The translations under genes were made by a program, and so were the position numbers. The notes under the pieces are model-generated. The model was not told the DNA's origin and ran no database searches. It saw only the letters and a program-made list of their open reading frames with translations. A stretch of 64,000 bases of DNA from Holophagaceae bacterium (GTDB lineage Bacteria > Acidobacteriota > Holophagae > Holophagales > Holophagaceae). Position 1 is the first letter of the stretch. The number at the start of each line of letters is the position of its first letter. The DNA lies in NCBI GenBank assembly GCA_016722505.1, contig JADKJH010000002.1, positions 512,001-576,000 of the forward strand. Direction: 5' to 3'. Shown here one piece after another: positions 49,674 through 57,902 of the stretch.

Positions 49674-49928
49674 TAGGAACTCCGTAGGATCATGTTTCAA
49701 CATTGATTAGCATAGGGTAATTGGCCTGGTGAGAAGCGCCAAGATCCTGGTGGGCAGCGCAGTTGTGATGGATGCCACGGGCCATGCCGCATAGCCATGC
49801 CACGGTGGACGGTACTTGGTCACAACTAGGCTGGCATTGGGTCAATCGCCTGGACAAGGGCGTGCCGACGGGCAGAATGAAATCCAAGGGCCTCCTGGAG
49901 TTGCATGGAAGCCCTCCACGAGGCAAAT
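49674..49928. promoter_or_regulatory. 255-bp divergent region NapC-like / 11-heme cytochrome
   Basis: Divergent promoters for the NapC-like gene (minus) and the tandem 11-heme cytochromes (plus). AGTTGTGA at 49761-49768 is the exact reverse complement of TCACAACT at 49820-49827; a smaller repeat of GCCATGCC lies between them. The half-site sequence resembles CRP/FNR-type sites, but the 51-nt spacing does not fit a single operator. Confidence 0.45.
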
Positions 49929-51827
49929 ATGTCCTTCGTCCTGGCTGGAATGCTCTCGGTAATCCTGTCAACGGCCGTGCCCACTGCGCCGCCGGTGAAG
50001 GGACAGGAATGCGCGGGGTGCCACGAAGTGGATATTCCGCAGTTCGAAAAGAGCATCCACGGAAGCCTGGCGTGCCGGGATTGCCACAGTGGCATCGCCA
50101 CGCTGCCTCACGCGGGCAAACCACCGATGGTCAACTGCGCGTCCTGCCATGCAGACGAGGCCAAGGAATACGCCAGGAGCGTCCATGGCAGCGCGAAAAA
50201 AAGCGGAATGGCCGACGCGGCGAGCTGCACATCCTGCCATGGCGCCCCCCACGGGATTCTCCCCGCCAGCGATCCGGCTTCCAAGATCGCCAAGAAAAAC
50301 ATGGCCGATACCTGCGGCGCCTGCCATTCCAATCCTGATTTCCTCGCACGCCACAAGATCCCCTTCGCCAAGCCGGTGGAGGCCTATCGCCTGAGTGTCC
50401 ATGGCCGGGCAGTGGCCCGCGGAGACAACAACGCGGCCTCCTGTTCCGACTGTCATGGCAGCCACAGCATCGTCTCTGGAAAAGATGAAAAGTCCGGGAC
50501 GGGGCATGAATTGGTATCGAAAACCTGCGGGAAATGCCATTCAGACATATTGGAGGTGTACTCCCAGAGCGTACACGGCATGGCCGTGAAGGCAGGCTCC
50601 AAGGGCGCTCCGGATTGCACGAGCTGCCACGGCGAACACAACCTTCTGGCCCCTTCCGAGGCCGGTTCCCTGGTGAATCCCGCCCGGGTCTCCACTGTGA
50701 CCTGCGGGCGCTGCCATGCGGACGAGCGTCTGGCGGCCCGCTACAACATGGCCCAGGACAAGCTGCCCAGCTTCCAAGACAGTTTCCACGGGCTCGCCGC
50801 CCGAGGTGGATCCCAGACAGTCGCCAACTGCGCTTCCTGCCACGGCATCCACAACATCCTGGCCTCCACCGATCCACGGTCCACCATCAACCCCAAGAAC
50901 CTCGGCCAGACCTGCGGACGTTGCCACCCGGGCGTGGGCCAGCGCTTCGCCATCGGACCAGTGCATGTGCGGTCCGCCAGCATGAGTGAGCATTCCGTCG
51001 TGAAATGGATCCGTCTCACCTACCTGTGGCTGATCCCACTGACCATCGGCTTCATGCTCCTGCACAACGGCCTGGATTTCTTCGCCAAGCTACGGCGTGG
51101 CAGGCACATCCACGGAACCGGAGAACAGTTCCCGCGCATGAATCTGAAATTCCGCATCGGCCACGGCATGGTGGTAGTGAGCTTCATCACGCTGGTGGCC
51201 ACAGGTTTCGCATTGAAATACCCCGAGGCAACCTGGGTCAAGTTCTTCTTCCTTTTCTCTCCAACCTTTAGGGGAATCATCCACCGCATCGCCGCCATCA
51301 TCATCTCCGCTGGCACGCTCTTCCACCTGATCCAACTCATGGCCGTCAAGCGCGACCGAGTGATCGTCCCCGAGCTGTTGCCGGGCTGGCAGGACGCCAA
51401 AGATATCTTCAACATGTTCCGCTTCAACCTGGGCCTCTCCAAAACCCGGCCCACCTTCGGCATGTTCGGCTACCCCGAGAAGATGGAGTACTGGGCTTTC
51501 ATGTGGGGCACGGTGGTGATGGCCGTGACAGGTTTCCTGCTGTGGGCTGAGAACTGGAGCCTGAGCCACTTCCCGAAATGGGTGCTGGACGCAGCCACCA
51601 CGGCCCACTGGTATGAGGCCATCCTCGCCACGCTCTCCATCCTCGTCTGGCACTGGTACCTGGTGATCTTCGATCCAGATGTCTACCCCATGGACAAAGC
51701 CTGGATCACCGGAAGCACATCCGGCGACCATGTGCGCGAGACCCGGCCCGAGTACTACCGGAAAACCCTTGAGAAGCAGGGTGTCGAGCCTGAGATCGAA
51801 CCAGAGATCGAACCTGACAACCCTTGA
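49929..51827 (+). CDS. 11-heme c / b-type fusion cytochrome (CbcL-like), copy 1
   Basis: A 632-residue protein: signal peptide (MSFVLAGMLSVILSTAVPTA), a periplasmic region with eleven CxxCH motifs (from CAGCH to the last CGRCH) and five membrane helices near the C-terminus (for example LTYLWLIPLTIGFMLLHN and WAFMWGTVVMAVTGFLLWAE) with histidines suited to b-heme ligation. The layout resembles CbcL of Geobacter, a quinone:cytochrome oxidoreductase for low-potential metal reduction; the comparison is architectural. ATG 49929 has a GAGG six bases upstream. The tail contains an EPEIEPEIEP repeat. The second fusion gene follows after 83 bp. Confidence 0.88.
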   Translation: MSFVLAGMLSVILSTAVPTAPPVKGQECAGCHEVDIPQFEKSIHGSLACRDCHSGIATLPHAGKPPMVNCASCHADEAKEYARSVHGSAKKSGMADAASCTSCHGAPHGILPASDPASKIAKKNMADTCGACHSNPDFLARHKIPFAKPVEAYRLSVHGRAVARGDNNAASCSDCHGSHSIVSGKDEKSGTGHELVSKTCGKCHSDILEVYSQSVHGMAVKAGSKGAPDCTSCHGEHNLLAPSEAGSLVNPARVSTVTCGRCHADERLAARYNMAQDKLPSFQDSFHGLAARGGSQTVANCASCHGIHNILASTDPRSTINPKNLGQTCGRCHPGVGQRFAIGPVHVRSASMSEHSVVKWIRLTYLWLIPLTIGFMLLHNGLDFFAKLRRGRHIHGTGEQFPRMNLKFRIGHGMVVVSFITLVATGFALKYPEATWVKFFFLFSPTFRGIIHRIAAIIISAGTLFHLIQLMAVKRDRVIVPELLPGWQDAKDIFNMFRFNLGLSKTRPTFGMFGYPEKMEYWAFMWGTVVMAVTGFLLWAENWSLSHFPKWVLDAATTAHWYEAILATLSILVWHWYLVIFDPDVYPMDKAWITGSTSGDHVRETRPEYYRKTLEKQGVEPEIEPEIEPDNP

Positions 51828-51910
51828 TACTTGATACCTGATGCCTGATACCCGGCGCGCCTTTCGAATTCCCGCCTTCCAGTCCTTTTTCTATTCCACA
51901 GGAACACCCC

Positions 51911-54085
51911 ATGACGCGCATCATTTCAGCCATCCAAGAACCTCCCGATGCCAAACGTCGCAGGGCGGGCCTGCTGTTCGCCCTGCTCGCGGGCTTTCTA
52001 GTTGGTGTGACGCCGCTCCATGCCGCGTCCGCCAAAACAGAGGTGAAGGAGAGTTGCCTCGAATGCCACGGCGAGAAGGACTTCACCAAGGAAGGACCGA
52101 AGGGCACTACCCTTTCGCTATTCGTAGATGCAGCTAGGTTCGGCAAGGCAGTGCATGCCTCGCTCACCTGCAAGAGTTGCCACGCGAGCATTAACAAGGA
52201 TCATCCGAATGATGGCAACCCACCGCCGAAGGTGGACTGTGGAACCTGCCACACCGAAGAGTCCAAGACGTATCAGGGCAGCATCCACGGCATGAGCAAG
52301 GCCATGGGCTCGTCTGCGGCCGCGAACTGCACGGATTGCCATGGGAACCACTACATCGTCCCCGTGAAGCAGACCGATTCGCCGGTCTACAAGATGAACC
52401 TTCCCACGACCTGCGCGAGATGCCACGCCAACAAGAACCTCACCGAGGAATACAAGATGAAGTACCCAGCGGTGGGTTCCCAGTACCAGGAGAGCATCCA
52501 CGGGCAAGCCCTGCTGAAGAAGGGCCTCATCGTCGCGCCGAGTTGCAACGACTGCCACGGCGTCCACGACATCAAGCGCACCGTGGACCGCAGTTCGCCC
52601 ATCAACCACGCCAACGTGGCCAAGACTTGCGGCAAGTGCCACGTCACGGTCGAGGAGATCTACAACAAGAGCATCCACGGCCAGTTGCTCGCCAAGGGCG
52701 ATCCCCGCGGCCCGGTGTGCATCCAGTGCCACTCGGCCCACCAGATCGAGACTCCCACGAGCGGGCATTTCAAATCACTGGCCGACCAGACCTGCGGCAA
52801 ATGCCATGCGGACCGTCTGGAACACTACCGCGACACCTATCATGGCAAGGCCATGGCCCTTGGAAAGACGAATGCCGCCAGGGATGTCGCCGCCTGCTAC
52901 GACTGCCATGGCCACCATGATGTGATGCGCGCCTCGGACCCGAATTCCAGGCTCTCCTCAGCCAACATCGTCCAGACCTGCAAGCAGTGCCACCCCAAAG
53001 CCAACGCCAGCTTCGCGAGGTACGCGCCTCATGCCAACCCGCTGGACCGGAAGAACTATCCCCAGCTCTATTGGGTCTTCCTGGTGATGACGACCCTGCT
53101 CGTCGGAACATTCACTGTTTTTGGCGCGCATACGCTGTTGTGGCTCTTCCGCTCGATCTGGCTATACCGCCACGACTCGAAGCAATTCCGCGAAGCCAAG
53201 ATCAATATCGCCAAGGATGACGAGCAATTCACCCGCTTCCAGCCCTTCGAGCGCTTCCTGCATCTGCTCGTGGTCACGAGCTTCCTGCTCCTGGTGCTCA
53301 CGGGCATGCCGTTGAAGTTCTACTACACGGACTGGGCGAAGACCATGTTCGGGATCCTGGGCGGCCCATCGGTTGCCCGCACCCTGCACCACTTCGGCGC
53401 CGTCATCACCTTCCTGTATTTCGCGCTCCATATCAGCGACACGCTCGTCCATTTCTGGAAGAACCGCGGATACATGCGCGACCCAGAAACCGGGAAGGTC
53501 GCCCTCAGCCGGCTGTGGAAGGCCATGAGCCATCCGGATTCCATGATTCCCACGAAGCAGGATCTAAAGGACCTCATCGACCACAACAAGTGGTTCTTCG
53601 GGAAGGGTCCGAAGCCTCAATTCGACCGATGGACCTATTTTGAGAAGTTCGACTACCTCGCCGTGTTCTGGGGTGTTTTCGCCATTGGTGTCTCAGGCAT
53701 GATCATGTGGTTCCCCGAATTCTTCAGCCGTTTCATGCCGGGCTGGATGATCAATGTGTCATTGATCGTGCACTCCGACGAAGCCTTGCTGGCGGCCGGA
53801 TTCATCTTCACTGTCCACTTCTTCAACACCCACTTCCGGCTGGAGAAGTTCCCCATGGACACGGTGATCTTCTCCGGCCGGGTCTCCAAGAGCGAACTGC
53901 TCCACGAGCGCAAGCGCTGGTATGACCGCTTGCTCGCCGAAGGCCGCCTGGACAGCTTCCGCGTCAAGGACGAATGGGAGGCCTGGAAGGGCATCGCCCG
54001 CAGCTTCGGGTACATCTTCTTCGGCCTTGGCATCGTGCTTCTCTTGCTCATCATCTACGCCATGACGTCGCGCCTGGCCCATTGA
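51911..54085 (+). CDS. 11-heme c / b-type fusion cytochrome (CbcL-like), copy 2
   Basis: A 724-residue paralog of the preceding gene: N-terminal signal-like helix (AGLLFALLAGFLVGVTPL), eleven CxxCH motifs (CLECH through CKQCH) and about six membrane helices in the C-terminal half, including FLHLLVVTSFLLLVLTGMPL and LHHFGAVITFLYFALHISDT. Many motifs follow the same order as in copy 1 (SIHGxxxxKG, CxDCHGxH), so an ancient duplication is likely. It probably moves electrons between quinone and periplasmic cytochromes. A strong terminator follows at 54106-54147. Confidence 0.87.
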   Translation: MTRIISAIQEPPDAKRRRAGLLFALLAGFLVGVTPLHAASAKTEVKESCLECHGEKDFTKEGPKGTTLSLFVDAARFGKAVHASLTCKSCHASINKDHPNDGNPPPKVDCGTCHTEESKTYQGSIHGMSKAMGSSAAANCTDCHGNHYIVPVKQTDSPVYKMNLPTTCARCHANKNLTEEYKMKYPAVGSQYQESIHGQALLKKGLIVAPSCNDCHGVHDIKRTVDRSSPINHANVAKTCGKCHVTVEEIYNKSIHGQLLAKGDPRGPVCIQCHSAHQIETPTSGHFKSLADQTCGKCHADRLEHYRDTYHGKAMALGKTNAARDVAACYDCHGHHDVMRASDPNSRLSSANIVQTCKQCHPKANASFARYAPHANPLDRKNYPQLYWVFLVMTTLLVGTFTVFGAHTLLWLFRSIWLYRHDSKQFREAKINIAKDDEQFTRFQPFERFLHLLVVTSFLLLVLTGMPLKFYYTDWAKTMFGILGGPSVARTLHHFGAVITFLYFALHISDTLVHFWKNRGYMRDPETGKVALSRLWKAMSHPDSMIPTKQDLKDLIDHNKWFFGKGPKPQFDRWTYFEKFDYLAVFWGVFAIGVSGMIMWFPEFFSRFMPGWMINVSLIVHSDEALLAAGFIFTVHFFNTHFRLEKFPMDTVIFSGRVSKSELLHERKRWYDRLLAEGRLDSFRVKDEWEAWKGIARSFGYIFFGLGIVLLLLIIYAMTSRLAH

Positions 54086-54105
54086 CGCGCTAGTAGACCG
54101 GCCAC

Positions 54106-54147
54106 GCAGACAAAAAGGCGCCGACCATGTCGGCGCCTTTTGTCTGC
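54106..54147 (+). terminator. Strong terminator after the 11-heme genes
   Basis: GCAGACAAAAAGGCGCCGA (from 54106) pairs with TCGGCGCCTTTTGTCTGC (54130-54147), an 18-bp stem with one bulge and a 5-nt loop. The second arm contains a TTTT tract. It ends the cytochrome transcription unit. Confidence 0.85.
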
Positions 54148-54195
54148 ATGGCCCACCCAACTTCGGCAGAATGAGGTCTGCATTGGAGCCCAGCG

Positions 54196-54567
54196 ATGGA
54201 CATGCCGGATGAGGTCTTCAAGGATTTCGTGGCGGAGGCCTTGGGCCTGATCCCATCAGAGTTCCGCGAGCACCTGGACAACGTGGAAGTCATCATTGAG
54301 GAGGAGCCCCGCGCCGAGGTCATGCGCGAAATGAGGCTCCGGCCGGGCCGCACGCTCTTCGGGCTGTACACCGGCATCCCCCTGACCGGGCGCAGCCATG
54401 ATCCTGCGCCTTTCCCGGACCGCATCACGCTTTTCAGGAAGCCCCTGCTGGCTCATTGCGAAGATATGGAGGAACTGCGCTACCAAGTGGTCACCACCGT
54501 CCTGCACGAGGTGGCGCACCATTTTGGCATCGGAGAAGCACGCCTCTCTGAGCTGGGTTGGGGGTGA
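54196..54567 (+). CDS. Minimal zinc metallopeptidase-like protein (Zincin_1 family)
   Basis: A 123-residue protein with the zinc-binding HEVAHHFGI motif near its C-terminus, preceded by TLFGLYTGIPLTGRSH. It matches the small bacterial metallopeptidase-like family (PF06262 type, MMP fold without propeptide); substrate and activity are unknown. Starting ATG 54196 has GGAG seven bases upstream. It stands alone, with terminators on both sides. Confidence 0.85.
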   Translation: MDMPDEVFKDFVAEALGLIPSEFREHLDNVEVIIEEEPRAEVMREMRLRPGRTLFGLYTGIPLTGRSHDPAPFPDRITLFRKPLLAHCEDMEELRYQVVTTVLHEVAHHFGIGEARLSELGWG

Positions 54568-54574
54568 TGGTTAG

Positions 54575-54623
54575 GGGCCGTATCAAAATAACCTGTGCAG
54601 TTCAGGTTTTTTTGCTACGGCCC
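54575..54623 (+). terminator. Nested terminator after the metallopeptidase gene
   Basis: Inner hairpin ACCTG-TGCAGTT-CAGGT at 54591-54607 followed by seven T residues (54607-54613) is a classical terminator for the plus-strand gene. An outer 8-bp pair (GGGCCGTA at 54575-54582 with TACGGCCC at 54616-54623) encloses it, so it could act on the convergent gene too. Confidence 0.8.
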
Positions 54624-54637
54624 ATATCGTGGATGGA

Positions 54638-55390
54638 CTACTGCAATGTCGGGTGGGGCAGGGTTTCTCCGAGGATGAGTTCCATCTCTTCGACGGGCCA
54701 TGACAAGTGGAAGCGAACCCCAGGCTCCAACGCTGGAAAGGGTTTGAGCCGCGAGGGCGGCAACAGCATCACTTCCCCGGCACGCAGGGAAGGCAGGTCC
54801 AAATGCTCCCACGAATCCAATCCGACGCTGCGGCGATGGCTGGCCACACGCAATTCCAGCTGGCCTGGAGGCAGCTCGAAGGTCATCCAGCCGCCAAGCA
54901 CCGTGGTCTCGCCATCTTCAGCCGCAATGCAGTAGCCGCGCACATCTCCGAATCCGCCCACTACCGCGAGCATGATTTGAGGTTGGGAGGCGATTCTGGC
55001 TCCAGGACCTTTGATCTGGAATCGATCGCGATGCGTCCCATCCCCCCGGCGAAGCTGAGTGGGACGCGGTACGCAAGGCTGCAGCACCGCCATCGCTGAT
55101 GCCAGGGTGGGTGCGACAAACAATGGCAGGTCCCCGCGTTGGTTCCATTTCTCCGCGTAGACAAGAGTTTGCTTTGCGCGTTGGAGGGCGCGTGGACCGC
55201 CCTCCAGCATCCTCCGCAGGCTGGGTGGCACTCGGGCATCCGCGAGGCCTTCGGGTTGGCCCTCGCCTAATTTCCGCAATCGCGCCTGCTCTATGCGGTT
55301 GAGGTCCGCCACCCGGCCATCCGAAAGCCGCGCCACCAGCGCGCGCCGTTCGACGGCTCCATCGCGGAAAAGGGCGGTGCCTAGTATCAC
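54638..55390 (-). CDS. Fumarylacetoacetate-hydrolase-like protein (divergent)
   Basis: A 250-residue protein starting at a GTG (55390) that overlaps the thioesterase stop as GTGA. Its N-terminal half (LVARLSDGRVADLNRIEQAR, SLRRMLEGGPRALQRAKQ) resembles the N-terminal extension of bacterial FAH-family enzymes, and LPLFVAPTLASAMAVLQP recalls their P-L-F-x-K-P motif. However, the metal-binding Glu pair and Asp of active FAH enzymes are not obvious in the C-terminal half, so it may be inactive or a different fold. The annotation is tentative; the two-gene operon with the thioesterase is solid. Confidence 0.45.
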   Translation of the reverse strand: MILGTALFRDGAVERRALVARLSDGRVADLNRIEQARLRKLGEGQPEGLADARVPPSLRRMLEGGPRALQRAKQTLVYAEKWNQRGDLPLFVAPTLASAMAVLQPCVPRPTQLRRGDGTHRDRFQIKGPGARIASQPQIMLAVVGGFGDVRGYCIAAEDGETTVLGGWMTFELPPGQLELRVASHRRSVGLDSWEHLDLPSLRAGEVMLLPPSRLKPFPALEPGVRFHLSWPVEEMELILGETLPHPTLQ

Positions 55391-55782
55391 GCCTGTCCTT
55401 CCAGCCACCTTCGCGCGGCCTCTGAAACCGGCGCGGGCCGGTTGGTGGTGAAGTCGAGCATGACCTGCACAGTCTTGGCCTCGGCCAACAGCGTTTGGTC
55501 CTGGGCCCGGAAGACCCGGTAAACGAGATCGAAAGAGGTGGTCCCGATGCGTATGCACCGGAGTTCCACACGCACCTCGTCGCTTAGGCGGATGGGGCGC
55601 CGGTAGTCAACTTCGATCCGGGCGATGAGGAAACCCTCGGTCTCGAAAGCCCGGTCCCCCAGCCAACCCTGCCACCAATAGAAACGGGCCTGCTCGATAA
55701 GGGTTACCAGGACCGCATTGTTGACGTGGCCCAGGGCATCCAAATCCCGGAAACGCACCTCGATGGCATGGACATAGGTCAT
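55387..55782 (-). CDS. Acyl-CoA thioesterase, 4HBT/YbgC-FadM type
   Basis: A 131-residue single hot-dog-fold protein with the 4HBT signature VRFRDLDALGHVNNAVLVTL (catalytic Asp in DLDALGHVNN) and DYRRPIRLSDEVRVEL. These enzymes hydrolyse acyl-CoA thioesters; substrate unknown. It starts at the ATG at 55782 and overlaps the following gene by 4 bp. Confidence 0.9.
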   Translation of the reverse strand: MTYVHAIEVRFRDLDALGHVNNAVLVTLIEQARFYWWQGWLGDRAFETEGFLIARIEVDYRRPIRLSDEVRVELRCIRIGTTSFDLVYRVFRAQDQTLLAEAKTVQVMLDFTTNRPAPVSEAARRWLEGQA

Positions 55783-55823
55783 GGAATCTCCTCGAATGAG
55801 CCTATCTCAGTCATCCTTGTCAT

Positions 55824-57200
55824 ATGGATCCTTCATTCGCAACCAAGCAAGGCCCATGGAACCCTGATCGTCAATGGGCGGACCCGCTCATCACCCTGCT
55901 GATGCTCCTCTGCGTGTTCTTGGGGATGGTCCATCTCCGCGTCCGTTCCACCTCGACAGCCAGACCTCCCGAACGTGTGGGGCTTTTGGGCCGGGTGGCA
56001 GAGGTACAAGCTCTCGGACAGAGCCTTGGCAAGGGTGCGGGCGCGTTCAAAGGAAGCCTTCCGGGCTTGCGGGAGCGGATGGATAATCCATGGGACAAAG
56101 CCTTGCTTTCAGTGTTGCTGGCCGAATCAAGTGACCCGAAGGAAAGGGCCACCGCAAAAGACCTCGCGCTGAGCGGACCCTTGCCCGCAGGCCCTGGCGC
56201 GGCTTTCCGCAAGGGTTGGGCCTGGGCCTACGCCGATGGTCCAGCGGTGGGTGAGCAAGACCAGAAGGCCCTGCTCCAGGCGCTTGGGGACGACTTCGGC
56301 GCCCGGTTGCTGAAAGCGAAGTGGGCGGAAAAGCAGGGGCAGGATGGCGCCCGCTTGCGCCAGGAGGCTGAAGCCCTGGCCATGGGACGCGTGCTGCTGT
56401 TCGGATTGTCGGGACTTTTTGTGGTTGTGCTGGCTTTGGGAGGGGTCGCTTTCGCCATCATGTTGATCATCACCCGGAAAGTCCCGCGGAGATTTTCTCC
56501 AATGGTCTACGGAATGAGTCCAAGGGCGGCACTGTTGGTCTTTTTTGGATGGCTTACTGTGCAGATGTGTTCAGGTTTCCTGATAGCGCTGCTGGTGGCG
56601 GTCCTGCCCTTCCTGAAACCCGTGGCGCTACCCATGGCCTATGGGCTTCAGGCCTTCATGGGCGTGTATTTTCTTTGCGCCGCTGAAGGCATCACTTTAA
56701 AGCAGCTCGCGCACCGCCTGGCGCCGGGCTCCCATGGCCGCAGTCTAACCTGGGGCCTTGGGTTTCTGGCCTTGGCCCTGGCCTCGGTGCTCGCGGTCGC
56801 ACTGTTGATGAGTCCATTTCTTAGGACCGCCCAGCCCCCGCAAAAAGAACTTCTTGAACTGGTGGGAAAAACGCGCGGGCCTTTTGCGCTCCCACTCCTG
56901 TTCTTGACCGTGGCCGTGGTGGCGCCATGCTTCGAGGAACTCATGTTCCGCGGATTCCTCCTTCCGTTCTTGAGCCAACATTTGAAAAGCCTGCGCGGCG
57001 GAACATTCATGGCTTTGCTGGCCACGGGCCTGTTGTTCGGTCTTATCCACCTGCAACCCACGGCCCTTCCAACCCTCTCGACATTGGGCATCGTGCTGGG
57101 CCTCGCGGTGCTCCGCACAGGAAACCTACTCACAAGCATTCTAGTGCATGGGCTCTGGAACGGAGGCGTGTTCCTGTTCATGCGGTTCTTCTTGACCTGA
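55824..57200 (+). CDS. CPBP intramembrane metalloprotease
   Basis: A 458-residue membrane protein with a helix near residues 16-33, a soluble stretch to about 190 and then a polytopic region. The C-terminal CPBP (CAAX protease/bacteriocin-processing) motifs are complete: APCFEELMFRGFLLPFL (EExxxR), LLFGLIHLQPTA (FxxxH) and ILVHGLWNGGVF (HxxxN). The function of such proteins in bacteria ranges from prenyl-protein cleavage to bacteriocin immunity. The region between residues 50 and 190 is not recognised. Confidence 0.85.
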   Translation: MDPSFATKQGPWNPDRQWADPLITLLMLLCVFLGMVHLRVRSTSTARPPERVGLLGRVAEVQALGQSLGKGAGAFKGSLPGLRERMDNPWDKALLSVLLAESSDPKERATAKDLALSGPLPAGPGAAFRKGWAWAYADGPAVGEQDQKALLQALGDDFGARLLKAKWAEKQGQDGARLRQEAEALAMGRVLLFGLSGLFVVVLALGGVAFAIMLIITRKVPRRFSPMVYGMSPRAALLVFFGWLTVQMCSGFLIALLVAVLPFLKPVALPMAYGLQAFMGVYFLCAAEGITLKQLAHRLAPGSHGRSLTWGLGFLALALASVLAVALLMSPFLRTAQPPQKELLELVGKTRGPFALPLLFLTVAVVAPCFEELMFRGFLLPFLSQHLKSLRGGTFMALLATGLLFGLIHLQPTALPTLSTLGIVLGLAVLRTGNLLTSILVHGLWNGGVFLFMRFFLT

Positions 57201-57230
57201 GTCCCACTACGCCCGGTATGCCTCCAATTT

Positions 57231-57490
57231 TCCTCGGAGCATCATCCATCGCGTCGGCCTGTGATCGGTATTTTAGGCGGCACGGACCTTACATTCTTTG
57301 GAGAACCACCCGTCGCCTGGGACATCTTGGCCGACATAAGGCGCGGTGTCCGGGCTTTGCCCGGAAACCACGTGGGGAGCACGAGGGGGACGCAGAGAAA
57401 GCGAAGCGACCGGGCGGTCCCCCTCGTTCATGACAGGCGCAGTAATACCTTGGTTAATAAAACCCTGGCCTTTGCGTAGGTGATCTTCAC
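57231..57490 (+). repeat. Repeat element copy A
   Basis: From TCCTCGG at 57231 it runs through CATCGCGTCGGCCTG, GGTATTTTAGGC and GAGAACCACCCGTCG to GGCCGACATAAG, then the 101-bp palindromic core (57334-57434), and on to a TTCATGACAGG tail. The core contains CCGGGCtttGCCCGG and ACGAGGGGGAC/GTCCCCCTCGT. The same left part is repeated at 57503 and the tail at 59186. No protein-coding function apparent, although a minus-strand open frame crosses it. Confidence 0.8.
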
Positions 57491-57502
57491 GACTCTCTAC
57501 TT

Positions 57503-57640
57503 TCCTCGGTCCACCAACCATCGCGTCGGCCTGCGATTGGTATTTTAGGCTGCACGAGTTTCGACTCTACCTGGAGAACCACCCGTCGTCTGGGACATCT
57601 TGGCCGACATAAGACTCGTTGCCCCTGCGGGGCATCACGT
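57503..57640 (+). repeat. Repeat element copy B, left part
   Basis: The sequence from TCCTCGG to CGACATAAG closely matches copy A (57231-57340), sharing CATCGCGTCGGCCTG, GGTATTTTAGGC, GAGAACCACCCGTCG and CTGGGACATCTTGGCCGACA. Beyond ATAAG it diverges: the hairpin is GCCCC-TGC-GGGGC and the next shared word is CACGTGGG. After that the match to copy A stops, consistent with interruption by the IS110 element. Confidence 0.75.
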
Positions 57641-57689
57641 GGGCTGAAAGCCCAGAGTGGGCGTTAATAGTTTGAGGGTATGGGTTTGA

Positions 57690-57795
57690 TAGGTGCGGGC
57701 CAAGCGGCGCAGGCTCATCTTGAGGGATGTCCTAAATGGTGGCCGCGGCTCCTATGGCAGTGGAAACTCCGCACATAAGACTGGCCCGCACGGGT
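57690..57795 (+). ncRNA. Candidate IS110 bridge RNA in the left end
   Basis: GTGCGGGCCA (57693-57702) and TGGCCCGCAC (57782-57791) pair perfectly over 10 bp and enclose 79 nt. This lies in the noncoding left end, upstream of the transposase, where IS110-group elements encode the bridge RNA that recognises target and donor. The guide loops cannot be assigned by eye, so the call rests on position and the long stem. Confidence 0.5.
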
Positions 57796-57902
57796 AGTGG
57801 TATCACATTGTGTTGCGACTTGGAAGAGTCTGCACGGATGACAGTGTCGCTGTTCATTCGCCCCGTGCATCGGACATCCCTCCCTTTTCGAGAGGAGGTC
57901 CC

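Noticed and set aside
49761..49827. A CRP/FNR operator
   Set aside because: Half-sites match loosely but spacing is far from the 6 bp (CRP) or 4 bp (FNR) needed for one dimer.
51826..51857. TTGATAC/TGATACC short repeats between the two 11-heme genes
   Set aside because: Only four degenerate 7-8 bp units; too short and irregular for CRISPR or an iteron array.
57273..57521. Minus-strand open frame (82 codons) over repeat copy A
   Set aside because: It is a translation of the palindromic repeat with no start signal; useful only as comparison to the NadA extension.
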